Part shown: positions 33,216 through 41,835 of the stretch, in pieces
How positions within the stretch are numbered: position 1 is the stretch's first letter
Layout of the letters: each line of letters opens with the position of its first letter
DNA from: Thermohahella caldifontis
Lineage (GTDB): Bacteria > Pseudomonadota > Gammaproteobacteria > Pseudomonadales > Oleiphilaceae
DNA: 64,000 nt
Direction of reading: 5' to 3'
NCBI RefSeq assembly: GCF_041153465.1
Contig: NZ_CP154858.1
Location: 1,240,001 to 1,304,000, forward strand
Made by a program: the position numbers and the translations under genes
The notes under the pieces: model-generated
What the model saw: only the letters and a program-made list of their open reading frames with translations
Told to the model about the DNA's origin: nothing
The model's database searches: none

Positions 33216-35558
33216 ATGAAGAGGATGACTCTGCTGGCCACGCTGTTCTCGGCGCTCTTGCTGACTGCCTGTGGTGGCGGCTCGGAAGCCGTGGATGGCG
33301 CCAGAAACATCAGTACAGGCAAGACCGGCTCGGGGGACACGATTGAAGGCGGGACGGAAAGCAACAAACCGGACAGCTCGATAAACCCCAATGAGGTTGT
33401 GGTACGTGTCGAGGCCACCTCCGGAATGACTGCCCGCGCGCTGTCAGCCGGGTCCGCCACAACGGCACCCTCCATCAGTGTGGTTCGCCTGGACCGGGAA
33501 GGCAATGAACATGCGGATGTGGTTCAGGGATCCGATTACAGCGTGCGAATCAACAGTGACAACACCTACACCATTACCTTTCCCGATGGCATTCCGAACC
33601 GGCTGGATCTGGTCGTCAAGGCGACCTTCACGGATGGCAGCGGTACAGTTCTCCGTCGGGCGCTACCCAACAGCAATCAGGGTATCCTGATCAATGCCGC
33701 GACCGAACATGCCGTTCGTCGTTTTTTCTCAACCCGGACCTTCCCCGATCAGAGCACCTTTGACGCGCTCCTGCCCTGCGGTACGCTGGAAAAGGACTGC
33801 CATGAATCCAATGATCCCAGACCCGCGCTCTGGCAGGGATTGAATGACGCAGTGACCGACTTCGAAATCAGCTTTGAGGACTCGGCGGACCTGAACACCA
33901 TCTTGTCAGCACTGGATGACAATGCCCTGTTCACCCGCTACGAAGATCAGTATTTCAATGCCATCAAGGCCGACATCATCAAGGGCAACACCCTCAGCGA
34001 AATTTCACAGGCTCTGGAAGTCCCCACCGTACTCCAGAACCGCGGCGGCACCTACAATGCCGTCAGCTTCGCCCTCGAAGCCACGGCCTTTACCGATGAC
34101 ACCCCGTCGACCGGTGTGGGAGATCGCTATGGTGACCCCGCCCAGCTGGAATCGGACATCACGACCTGGCAGTATCCCCGGGTCATCCTGTCCAATCTGG
34201 GTATTGCCAGCATTCCCACAGTACTGACAGAGGATGTCCCCATCCTCAGGGATGTGCTGAAGGAGTCAGTCGGCGGCAGTGCCGAGCTTATTGTTGAAAA
34301 CAGTGACTCAGAACACAACTCCCAGTTTGCCGGCAATACCTTCATGTTTCTGAATACCGGGGGTTTCTGGGAATTTGGTCGCCGCCAGACACAAACCATT
34401 ACCCGCAAGAACGACCCTATTCCACAAGGCTGGCTGCAAAATCCCTTCTTCAGCCACTTGTATTCGGCCCAGGCCCAGAAAGCCATGGTGGGTGTCATGC
34501 TGGCCAATACCCAAAACTACAATCTTCAGTACAACGCGGACAAGAAAACCTATTCGCGCCTGAACAAGGCCCGCGACATCTATACGTTCGGATGGGATGT
34601 CTACCTGCGCCAATCGGATGAGGATACGGAAACCACCGACGACGATTTTACGCTGGCGCGCCTGGACAGCGGCAACGGCCAGGCAAAATACGGCGCGCTC
34701 TATTTTGAGCAGACACTCTCGGCAAGCAGCAACCCGAGAGCGGGCTATGCATCAGGCGTGGAAATCTGGACATCAGGCCCCATCTCAGGCAGCAGTGTGA
34801 CACTGTCGCGCAGCCAGCCCAATGCCTTTTACACAACAATCAGCCTTTCCCGGGACAGCAGTCATGTCGTCAGTGGCCCGGCATCCACCGTAACGACTTC
34901 GCCGGGCAACCTGACTGCCTCGCTGGCAGAGACCCTGATCTATGATAAAGACACACAAACCAATATCGACAGGCCCGTTGGCCGGCTCATGCTCTCTGAC
35001 GCTGTCGGCGCAGCCTCACCCGATGGCAGTCTGCTGGCAGCAACGGACGCCAGTGACAGCAGCACGCGGCGTTTCTGGGTCGCCGTCAAACTGCCCGCAA
35101 GCCATACGGTCAAGGATTTTGCCGGACAGACATGGGAGTTGCATGGCAACTTCGTACTTCTTGATTCAGGCCAGCACTGTTTCGGTCAGACTGACGGTGC
35201 CACACTGACGTTTGACAGTAGTGGCCTGGCAACGCTGAACTGGGGCGAGATCAGAGTGTGCGAGACGGCCAACTCCGGGCAATTGACCGCCCCGGTCAGG
35301 GAAACCTTCACACAAACTCCCTCCGCCCTGCCTGCCACCGAAGGTGCCGCTGATACCAATGTCCCTCAAGCCTTCAGTCTGAGTTTGTCTGACCCGGCCG
35401 GCGGCAGTGATACCTTCGGGTTGAAGGGCTTTGTGGCGGACCAGGGTGTGGAAGGCTCTGACAAGGCAGACCTGATGGTACTCAGGCTGGAATACGGCAA
35501 CCGCCTGGGACTGATCTTTGCCACCCGCAGGCAGTCCCTGACTCCGGACAGCCCCTGA
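33216..35558 (+). CDS. Large lipoprotein of unknown function (780 residues)
   Basis: I do not recognise this family. The signal peptide MKRMTLLATLFSALLLTAC ends in a lipobox LTAC with Cys19, and Gly follows, so the mature protein should go to the outer membrane. A Gly/Ser-rich linker (20-60) leads into a Thr/Ser/Asp-rich extracytoplasmic region. Within it, residues 70-150 look like a beta-sandwich (VVRVEATSGM, YTITFPDGIPNRLDLVVKATF). The rest is mixed, with two cysteines in CGTLEKDC and two near residues 650-685 that could form disulfides. A GGAG ribosome site is present. The gene stands alone between a terminator and a converging DUF1145 gene. Confidence 0.7.
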   Translation: MKRMTLLATLFSALLLTACGGGSEAVDGARNISTGKTGSGDTIEGGTESNKPDSSINPNEVVVRVEATSGMTARALSAGSATTAPSISVVRLDREGNEHADVVQGSDYSVRINSDNTYTITFPDGIPNRLDLVVKATFTDGSGTVLRRALPNSNQGILINAATEHAVRRFFSTRTFPDQSTFDALLPCGTLEKDCHESNDPRPALWQGLNDAVTDFEISFEDSADLNTILSALDDNALFTRYEDQYFNAIKADIIKGNTLSEISQALEVPTVLQNRGGTYNAVSFALEATAFTDDTPSTGVGDRYGDPAQLESDITTWQYPRVILSNLGIASIPTVLTEDVPILRDVLKESVGGSAELIVENSDSEHNSQFAGNTFMFLNTGGFWEFGRRQTQTITRKNDPIPQGWLQNPFFSHLYSAQAQKAMVGVMLANTQNYNLQYNADKKTYSRLNKARDIYTFGWDVYLRQSDEDTETTDDDFTLARLDSGNGQAKYGALYFEQTLSASSNPRAGYASGVEIWTSGPISGSSVTLSRSQPNAFYTTISLSRDSSHVVSGPASTVTTSPGNLTASLAETLIYDKDTQTNIDRPVGRLMLSDAVGAASPDGSLLAATDASDSSTRRFWVAVKLPASHTVKDFAGQTWELHGNFVLLDSGQHCFGQTDGATLTFDSSGLATLNWGEIRVCETANSGQLTAPVRETFTQTPSALPATEGAADTNVPQAFSLSLSDPAGGSDTFGLKGFVADQGVEGSDKADLMVLRLEYGNRLGLIFATRRQSLTPDSP

Positions 35559-35595
35559 AGCAGGCAAGGCTGCGGGTTCGTCAACAACAGAAAAC

Positions 35596-35874
35596 TTATT
35601 TCCGCAATCCCTTGCGCTGCTGCCCCCGCAGCGCAAGGATGTGGAACACGCCAAAGGCCAGAATCTGCATTTTTTCGTACTTTGGCTCTATCCAGCTCTG
35701 GGCCCACATCCGCGAAGCCAGGACGGCTTCCACCCAGTGGATGGCCAGGATGGTGACCGCCAGAATGTGATAGATGCCACTCACTTCCTTCGGAAACACC
35801 TGAAACAGGTTCAGCCCTTCCCCCAGCCAGAAAAGCCCTACAAGCCCCTTGCCCATCATGATGAACAGCTTCAT
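35596..35874 (-). CDS. DUF1145 family small membrane protein (YhhL-like)
   Basis: 92-residue inner-membrane protein with about three helices (LVGLFWLGEGLNLF, YHILAVTILAIHWVEAVL, ILAFGVFHILAL). The pattern fits DUF1145/YhhL of gammaproteobacteria, whose role is unknown. The start at 35874 is preferred because upstream in-frame sequence does not look coding. The last codons contain a perfect 11-bp inverted repeat (35610-35620 with 35628-35638), which may fold at the 3' end of the mRNA. Confidence 0.75.
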   Translation of the reverse strand: MKLFIMMGKGLVGLFWLGEGLNLFQVFPKEVSGIYHILAVTILAIHWVEAVLASRMWAQSWIEPKYEKMQILAFGVFHILALRGQQRKGLRK

Positions 35875-35961
35875 TCCACCCCCTTCTCGGTTAATACGGG
35901 TTGATCCCTCTTCATTCAACCTGCAACAATCCAGCAACAGACATTCTTGAAGGGGCAGTAT

Positions 35962-36843
35962 ATGCGGGTTTGGTGGGCAAGTGTATTGGGGGGCGCGCTT
36001 CTGACAAGCTTTCTGGCAGGGGGATGGACACTGAATCAGATCACCGCACAGCTGTCCCCATCCCAGCATGCCAACACCAAGGCTCCCAAACCGGACATCA
36101 TAACCGCTCCGCGCAATTCCAAGGCACAGTCAGACCGTTTCAACCATCGCTATATGGCTGAGGGAGCACTGCCCAACTTCAATGCATTCAAGGATGTGCG
36201 AGAACGCAAACGTGCATTTTTCAACTTTCTTTTACCGGTAGTTGAAACTGCAAACCGACACATCATGGAAGAAAGGCGCCTCATAGTGAACCTCCGGGCC
36301 CGACAAAATCAACTTTCTGAAGCAGAACAAGGGATGCTTCACCGATTGGCACGCAAATACCGCGTGCCTTTTGAGCCTGACAACCAGGACTTCTGGAATA
36401 AACTCCTGGAACGGGTCGATGTCCTTCCGCCCTCTTTGGTTCTGGCGCAGGCAGCCATCGAAAGCGCTTGGGGAACATCACGCTTTGCTGTCAAGGGCAA
36501 TAACCTCTTTGGTGTCTGGTGCTTCACGCCAGGCTGCGGCCTTCCCCCGCTCAACCGGGATGAAGGCAAATCCCACGAAGTCAGGCGTTACCCGAATGTA
36601 CTGGCCTCCGTTGAAGACTACATGCTGAACCTGAATCGCCACAGTCACTACGAGGCGCTGCGAAAACTGCGCGCCAGACTACGATCAGAGGGAGTGCCCC
36701 TGACGGGCACTGCACTGGCCACCGCGCTGGCGCGCTATTCCGAACAAGGGGATGCGTACATTACCCTGGTCACCGACATGATCCGGCAGAACCGACTGGA
36801 AAAGTACGACATGCTTGCGGGTGAAATCCCGGCCAAAGGGTAG
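35962..36843 (+). CDS. Bax-like N-acetylglucosaminidase domain protein
   Basis: 293 residues with one N-terminal membrane anchor (VWWASVLGGALLTSFLAGGW) and a glucosaminidase-like domain. The catalytic-region motif is VLAQAAIESAWGTSRFAVKGNNLFGVW, with the probable catalytic Glu in AIESAWG (about residue 169), as in E. coli Bax. Two cysteines in CFTPGCG follow. It probably cleaves peptidoglycan in the periplasm. An in-frame TTG at 35947 also exists, but ATG 35962 has AAGGGG at good distance. Confidence 0.85.
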   Translation: MRVWWASVLGGALLTSFLAGGWTLNQITAQLSPSQHANTKAPKPDIITAPRNSKAQSDRFNHRYMAEGALPNFNAFKDVRERKRAFFNFLLPVVETANRHIMEERRLIVNLRARQNQLSEAEQGMLHRLARKYRVPFEPDNQDFWNKLLERVDVLPPSLVLAQAAIESAWGTSRFAVKGNNLFGVWCFTPGCGLPPLNRDEGKSHEVRRYPNVLASVEDYMLNLNRHSHYEALRKLRARLRSEGVPLTGTALATALARYSEQGDAYITLVTDMIRQNRLEKYDMLAGEIPAKG

Positions 36844-36913
36844 AGAACCTGGCTAAGGCTCCCGTATAATACCTGAGAGACTATCCTGTCCGGGTTGATA
36901 GAACGGAAAACGC

Positions 36914-37837
36914 ATGACGACACGTATCGTACAGAATTTCAAGGGCATCACGGCACTCTTGCTGATCACGCTCAACACCACTCTGCTCTTTCCCATCGTG
37001 GTCAGCGTGGGGCTTATCAAACTGATCCCCATCCGCAGCCTGGATGCCGCGCTGACGCGCATGCTGATTGGCGTTTCCAACTACTGGATGTGGTTCAACA
37101 GCATGCTGATCGAACTGTTCCATAACATTCAGTGGGATATCCGCGGCACCGAAGGATTGAAAAGGGATGAGTGGTACCTGGTGACCTGTAATCATCAGTC
37201 CTGGGCAGATATCCCGGTAGTACAACATGCTTTACTGGGCAAAACTCCCATGCCCAAATTTTTCCTCAAGCAACAGCTGATCTGGGTGCCAATCATCGGA
37301 CTGATGTGGTGGGCACTGGATTTCCCATTCATGAAGCGTTATACGCGAGAGCAGGTAGAGCGCAACCCTGCCCTCAAGGGCAAGGATCTCGAAACGACCC
37401 GAAAGGCCTGCGAAAAATTCCGCTACACGCCGGTTGCCATTTTCAACTTCATGGAAGGTACGCGTTTTACCCCCGAAAAGCATGCGCGTCAGAAATCACC
37501 CTACAAACATCTCCTTAAACCCAAGGCCGGGGGTGCCGCGTTTGTTCTGGGCGCACTGGGTGACTATATCCACATCATGCTGGACATCACCATCTGTTAT
37601 CCCGAGCGCGTCATCAGCTTCTGGGACTTTGTCTGCGGCCGTATCCCCAGAATTATTGTAGACATCCGGCAAATCGAGATTCCGGCGCACTTCCGCAACC
37701 GGGATTACACCACAGATGAAGTGTTCAAAAAGCAGTTTCAGGAGTGGGTGGCCCAGCTCTGGGCCGAGAAAGATGCCCGGATGGATGCCTTGCTCAAGGA
37801 AGCAGGGGCTCTGCCGCCGGAGCGCAAATCTGCATGA
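36914..37837 (+). CDS. Acyltransferase, YihG/PlsC-like
   Basis: 307-residue inner-membrane acyltransferase of the lysophosphatidate type (YihG family). The catalytic block NHQSWADIP (HX4D) lies near residue 94 and the acceptor motif EGTRFTPEKH near residue 180. A membrane helix (ALLLITLNTTLLFPIVVSVGLI) anchors the N-terminus. YihG-type enzymes shift phospholipid acyl composition and in E. coli affect motility. ATG at 36914 follows a weak ribosome site. It converges with the LuxR gene. Confidence 0.88.
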   Translation: MTTRIVQNFKGITALLLITLNTTLLFPIVVSVGLIKLIPIRSLDAALTRMLIGVSNYWMWFNSMLIELFHNIQWDIRGTEGLKRDEWYLVTCNHQSWADIPVVQHALLGKTPMPKFFLKQQLIWVPIIGLMWWALDFPFMKRYTREQVERNPALKGKDLETTRKACEKFRYTPVAIFNFMEGTRFTPEKHARQKSPYKHLLKPKAGGAAFVLGALGDYIHIMLDITICYPERVISFWDFVCGRIPRIIVDIRQIEIPAHFRNRDYTTDEVFKKQFQEWVAQLWAEKDARMDALLKEAGALPPERKSA

Positions 37838-37850
37838 CGGGCTTTACATG

Positions 37851-40331
37851 CTAAAGCAACCCCAGCTCGCGGGCACGGGCAATGGCCTGTGTCCTGTTCC
37901 TGACCTGCAGTTTGGCATTGATCCGCCTGGCGTGCGTCTTGACCGTATGCAGTGAGATGAACAATTTCTCACCGATATCCTTGTTCGCATAACCCTCCGC
38001 AATCAACTGCAGCACCGCCATCTCCCGGCTACTCAGAGGCTCCTCCAGCGGAGGCACTTCAGGATGCACCGCTGGCACCTGTTCCATCAGCACATTGAGA
38101 ACGCGCTCAGCAAACTGCCCGCTCCCCGGTGCCTTGACATAGTCGCGGATTGTCGGTGCCAGGACTTTGCCAAACTCCACAAACGCATTGACGTAACCCT
38201 CGGTCTCCGCCACCCGCAGCGCTTCCCGGAACATGCTTTTAGCCTCGATGGCACGCCCACGGACCTGTGCAGACAAGGCGCGCAACAAATACAGAAATAC
38301 ATTACCGACCGAGAACGGAGACTGGCCCGACAATCGCAGTGCCAAACGGTGAATGGCCTCATCCGCCGCTTCCAGCCGTTCCTGCATGATCAGATATTTG
38401 ATTTGCGCCACTCTGAAATACCCCGGCAGCATCGGAAACAACTCCGGATAACGGGTTTCATGCAGCGTACGCTCTATCTGTTCTATACCACGGGCAACGA
38501 GATCCTGCCGGCCGCGATCAATCTGTATGTCTACCCGAAGCACATCCAGCAGATTTCGGTAGAGGTGTTCATCCACATGCCAGAATTGCATCAGCCGCTC
38601 TGCATGACTCAACAGCAATTCCGCTTCTTGATAACACCCCTGAGCCTTTTGGAGCCGGGACAAGACCACACAGACAATCAGTACACTCAGATCACGCTGA
38701 CGTTCTGCACGGTAAAGAATGTCCGCCCCATGCCGAATCAACCAATCCCGATCAAAATGGCACCAGCGCTCAACCATACAGAGCGCGTCCAGGCGACAGG
38801 GAATCAGACCTTGCAGAGGGCCTGTCCTGGACTCTCTCCGGGACAAGGCTTCCCGGGCCAGCTTGAGCGCCAACTGAGCCTGATGGAGATAGCCCTCTGA
38901 CAGCTCGATTCTGGCCAGATCATAAAGAGCCAGTACTTCAAGTGCGTACAAACGCTTCGCCCGGGCCACCTTGAGGGCAGAACGATTGGCTTCCCGGGCC
39001 TGAATATATCGCCCCTGTGCCGCATCAGTACTTGCCTTGACCAGCCAGGCCAGCACCTCAAGATCCGAACGTTCGCCGACAACATTCAGACATTGGGTGA
39101 CCACCTCGGCGGCTGCATCAAGGTTGCCTTCACTTCGGGACAAGAAGGCCCTGACCAGCAACCAGATGGCTTGATGCCCGGACGTCCCGGGCTCACAACG
39201 CTCAAGTATCGCCTGGCTCTCAGCCAGCCGCCCCGCAAGTGCAAGTGACCAGGCCTGCCTGAGCAGCACCAGAGGGCCACCCCCCGCTTTCAAATCGACA
39301 TTCAGAAGGTGCCAACCCCCTCCCCGATCCAGAAGAACCGAAGCCGGAACCCGGTTGGCCTCTTCTTCTGAGAGATGCAAACGAAAGCGCTGAGCCAGGT
39401 CATACCATTCATGCCAGTTGCCCTCTGCCTGATAACCGGACGCCAGTCTCTGTATTTCAGAACGAATCCTGGTATTGCCGGCGCAGGCATGCTCCGAAAC
39501 AAGATCCCCAAACAAGGGCGCAACCCGCCACCACCCGGAATGGGCCGGATGTCTGAATACAGGCCAGACCCCTGACGAGAGTGCTTCGTGTAGCTGATCA
39601 GCCTTTTCTGCAAGAATCCTGACGGCGCGATTGTCGAATTCACCCAGCCTTGCGAGAACCGGCCAGTATGAGTGGGAGCAGGCACTGCGGGCTTCCGGAT
39701 AGTCGGACAGATATTCAATCAGAGCAGCCCTGGCATCACCGTAGTCCAGCCAGCGCCCGTGCTTCTTGCACAAGGCCAGCCAGACATTGATCGCCAGGGG
39801 CCAGCCCTGTGTGTAGTGCCTCAACATGAAAAGCGACTGCAGGGAAGGCACCTCTCCAAGAGCTGCCTTGTACAAACGGCGAATGTCCTCGATACCCAAA
39901 GCAATCGAGGCCCAGTCCGCTACACGTGGAAATGCCGTAGGCTCAACCTGACACCCTATGACTGCAATATAGCCTTCGCCGCCATCAACCAGAGATTGCT
40001 GACGATATTGCCGCCACTCGGGTTCTGTCAGAAGCTTCAGAGATTCCGCGCCAGAAACGGCAACGCCGGAACCAGAGGCGTGAAAGCCCCACCCGTGATA
40101 CGCGGCCCAGCTTTTCAGCATGGGGACAATGCCACTCAGATCCGACATGCGGAAGGCCACGACTCGTCGTCCGGGTTCCAGACCACCATACAGCCGATCC
40201 AGCGCATCAAATGGAAGGGGGGCAATCTCCGGCTGCCGGAATGATGCGCCCAGAGCTGAAGTCAGGTGGGGCAGACGATCAGGTGAATCGGGGGGCGTAT
40301 GCACGACAGTCCTCTGCGCAAATGAATCCAC
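37851..40331 (-). CDS. LuxR-family regulator, MalT-like (LAL), without visible P-loop
   Basis: 826 residues. The C-terminal 65 are a LuxR helix-turn-helix (LSSREMAVLQLIAEGYANKDIGEKL, HTVKTHARRINAKL). The central ~350-residue region is helical repeat, like the TPR-type sensor of MalT. The N-terminal third aligns in outline with the MalT NTPase (YTQGWPLAINVWL equals a conserved GWP block), but where GxxGxGKT is expected the sequence reads AFRMSDLSGIVPMLKSW. ATP control is therefore probably lost. It lies downstream of the DUF1329 gene behind a terminator, and similar regulators accompany DUF1302/DUF1329 pairs, so it likely controls them. Confidence 0.82.
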   Translation of the reverse strand: MDSFAQRTVVHTPPDSPDRLPHLTSALGASFRQPEIAPLPFDALDRLYGGLEPGRRVVAFRMSDLSGIVPMLKSWAAYHGWGFHASGSGVAVSGAESLKLLTEPEWRQYRQQSLVDGGEGYIAVIGCQVEPTAFPRVADWASIALGIEDIRRLYKAALGEVPSLQSLFMLRHYTQGWPLAINVWLALCKKHGRWLDYGDARAALIEYLSDYPEARSACSHSYWPVLARLGEFDNRAVRILAEKADQLHEALSSGVWPVFRHPAHSGWWRVAPLFGDLVSEHACAGNTRIRSEIQRLASGYQAEGNWHEWYDLAQRFRLHLSEEEANRVPASVLLDRGGGWHLLNVDLKAGGGPLVLLRQAWSLALAGRLAESQAILERCEPGTSGHQAIWLLVRAFLSRSEGNLDAAAEVVTQCLNVVGERSDLEVLAWLVKASTDAAQGRYIQAREANRSALKVARAKRLYALEVLALYDLARIELSEGYLHQAQLALKLAREALSRRESRTGPLQGLIPCRLDALCMVERWCHFDRDWLIRHGADILYRAERQRDLSVLIVCVVLSRLQKAQGCYQEAELLLSHAERLMQFWHVDEHLYRNLLDVLRVDIQIDRGRQDLVARGIEQIERTLHETRYPELFPMLPGYFRVAQIKYLIMQERLEAADEAIHRLALRLSGQSPFSVGNVFLYLLRALSAQVRGRAIEAKSMFREALRVAETEGYVNAFVEFGKVLAPTIRDYVKAPGSGQFAERVLNVLMEQVPAVHPEVPPLEEPLSSREMAVLQLIAEGYANKDIGEKLFISLHTVKTHARRINAKLQVRNRTQAIARARELGLL

Positions 40332-40370
40332 TGCGCAGAAGAGTATCGGAATACGGACTTGAAATCAAAA

Positions 40371-40392
40371 ACGGGAGGGTTGCCCCTCCCGT
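40371..40392 (-). terminator. Rho-independent terminator after the DUF1329 gene
   Basis: A perfect 9-bp stem, acgggaggg (40371-40379) with ccctcccgt (40384-40392), has a 4-nt loop. On the minus strand it is followed by TTTTGATTTC. It separates the DUF1302-DUF1329 unit from the downstream LuxR gene. Confidence 0.85.
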
Positions 40393-40420
40393 ACGTATGG
40401 ATCGAGCCATGAACACCCTA

Positions 40421-41797
40421 TCAACGGCGGCCCGCTCGACGCAGTGCTGCCGGTGTATAGTCTTGGTAAGCGCGCTTGATACCGAATTTATAGCCATCCT
40501 GCGCCTCGTTCGAAAGGCCCAGAACCAGATAGCGCCCGGACAGCAGATCATAGACGACCTGCACGGCATACCAGGGCACCTTCTGATCGTAAAAGGATAC
40601 TTCATGCGCTTCAGACACACGCCACAATTCACCACGGCCATCATACATATCAATCACTGCCGCCTGCCAGGTATCCTCGTCAATATGGAAGACCCGCTTG
40701 GCATAAACGTGGCGCATGCCGCTCTTGAGCGTGGCTTCAACCACCCACACGCGATGCAGTTCATAACGCGTCAGATCCGACGCAATGTGCCCGGGCTTGA
40801 TGATGTCCGCATACTTGAGCGACTTGTCCATCAGCTTGTAGGAATTGTACGGGATGTACATTTCCTTCTTGCCCACCAGCTTCCAGTCGTAGCGATCCGG
40901 CGCACCATTGTACATGTCAAAGTCGTCAGAGGTTCTGAGACCATCTGACGCCGTACCAGGCCCGTCGTACGCAACCTGAGGCGCACGCCTTACACGGCGC
41001 TGACCCTGGTTATAGATCCAGGCCCGGCGAGGCTCCTTGACCTGGTTGATCGTCTCATGCACAAGCAGAACGTTGCCCGCCAGACGAGCCGGCGCCACAA
41101 TTTCCTGCCGGAAGTAAAACATGACGTTCGGGTCCTTGGCCGGATCATAGTCGGTCAGCTCGTCCCGCCAGGTGATCTCTTCGTGGAACTTGACCGGAGT
41201 AAAATTACCATTTGCCAGAGGGGTTGCCTGGGCAATGGTCCGCTCCACCGACCCGCCCCGATAACGGGTGATGTGATTCCAGATCACCTGAAGCGCCTGG
41301 TCACGGTTGCTGCCGGAAGGAATCGGGAACGGTACCGCAGTTTCAAACGGGGTCAGACCGTTGCCATCTGCCACCATATCCACTGTGGTGGCGTTCTTTT
41401 TGGCAGCATCGTAAACCTTCTGCGGGTAAGCTGCCGAGCGGTGAGTGGGATAAACGGGGATGGAGAAGTCGCCATACTTCTTGATCATGGCGACCTGGCC
41501 CGCACTCAGCTTATCCTTGTACTGCTCCACATTGCTCTGGTTGATCACGAAAAGCGGCTTTTCATCAGCATAGGGGTTCACCCAGTTGCCGGGCGCGAAA
41601 CCTGCCGGCGTACCGGTATACCCCCCCTCCCAGGCCGGGATGGTGCCATCTGCATTGCCGGCGCGCTCTGCACCCACCGGAGTGAGCGTATCGCCCAGCT
41701 TGGCGGCTTCCGATGCACTCACCTTGCCCCAGGCCGTTGCAGAGGACAGCGTTGCAAGCCCTACCACACCAGCCACCATCATTGCTCTTATTTTCAT
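40421..41797 (-). CDS. DUF1329 outer-membrane lipoprotein-sorting-like protein
   Basis: 458 residues with a signal peptide (MMVAGVVGLATLSSATAWG). The mature start KVSASEAAKLGDTLTPVGAERAGNADGTIPAWEGG is the diagnostic DUF1329 N-terminus. The rest is a LolA-like beta-rich fold with many aromatic residues (YKLMDKSLKYADIIKPGHI). DUF1329 and DUF1302 proteins are usually neighbours and are linked to handling of hydrophobic substrates at the outer membrane in Pseudomonas-like bacteria; the substrate here is unknown. It follows the DUF1302 gene by 38 bp, and a terminator lies 28 bp beyond its stop. Confidence 0.93.
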   Translation of the reverse strand: MKIRAMMVAGVVGLATLSSATAWGKVSASEAAKLGDTLTPVGAERAGNADGTIPAWEGGYTGTPAGFAPGNWVNPYADEKPLFVINQSNVEQYKDKLSAGQVAMIKKYGDFSIPVYPTHRSAAYPQKVYDAAKKNATTVDMVADGNGLTPFETAVPFPIPSGSNRDQALQVIWNHITRYRGGSVERTIAQATPLANGNFTPVKFHEEITWRDELTDYDPAKDPNVMFYFRQEIVAPARLAGNVLLVHETINQVKEPRRAWIYNQGQRRVRRAPQVAYDGPGTASDGLRTSDDFDMYNGAPDRYDWKLVGKKEMYIPYNSYKLMDKSLKYADIIKPGHIASDLTRYELHRVWVVEATLKSGMRHVYAKRVFHIDEDTWQAAVIDMYDGRGELWRVSEAHEVSFYDQKVPWYAVQVVYDLLSGRYLVLGLSNEAQDGYKFGIKRAYQDYTPAALRRAGRR

Positions 41798-41835
41798 TGA
41801 GGTTACCTCATTTAAATCATTGAACCTGACACAGA

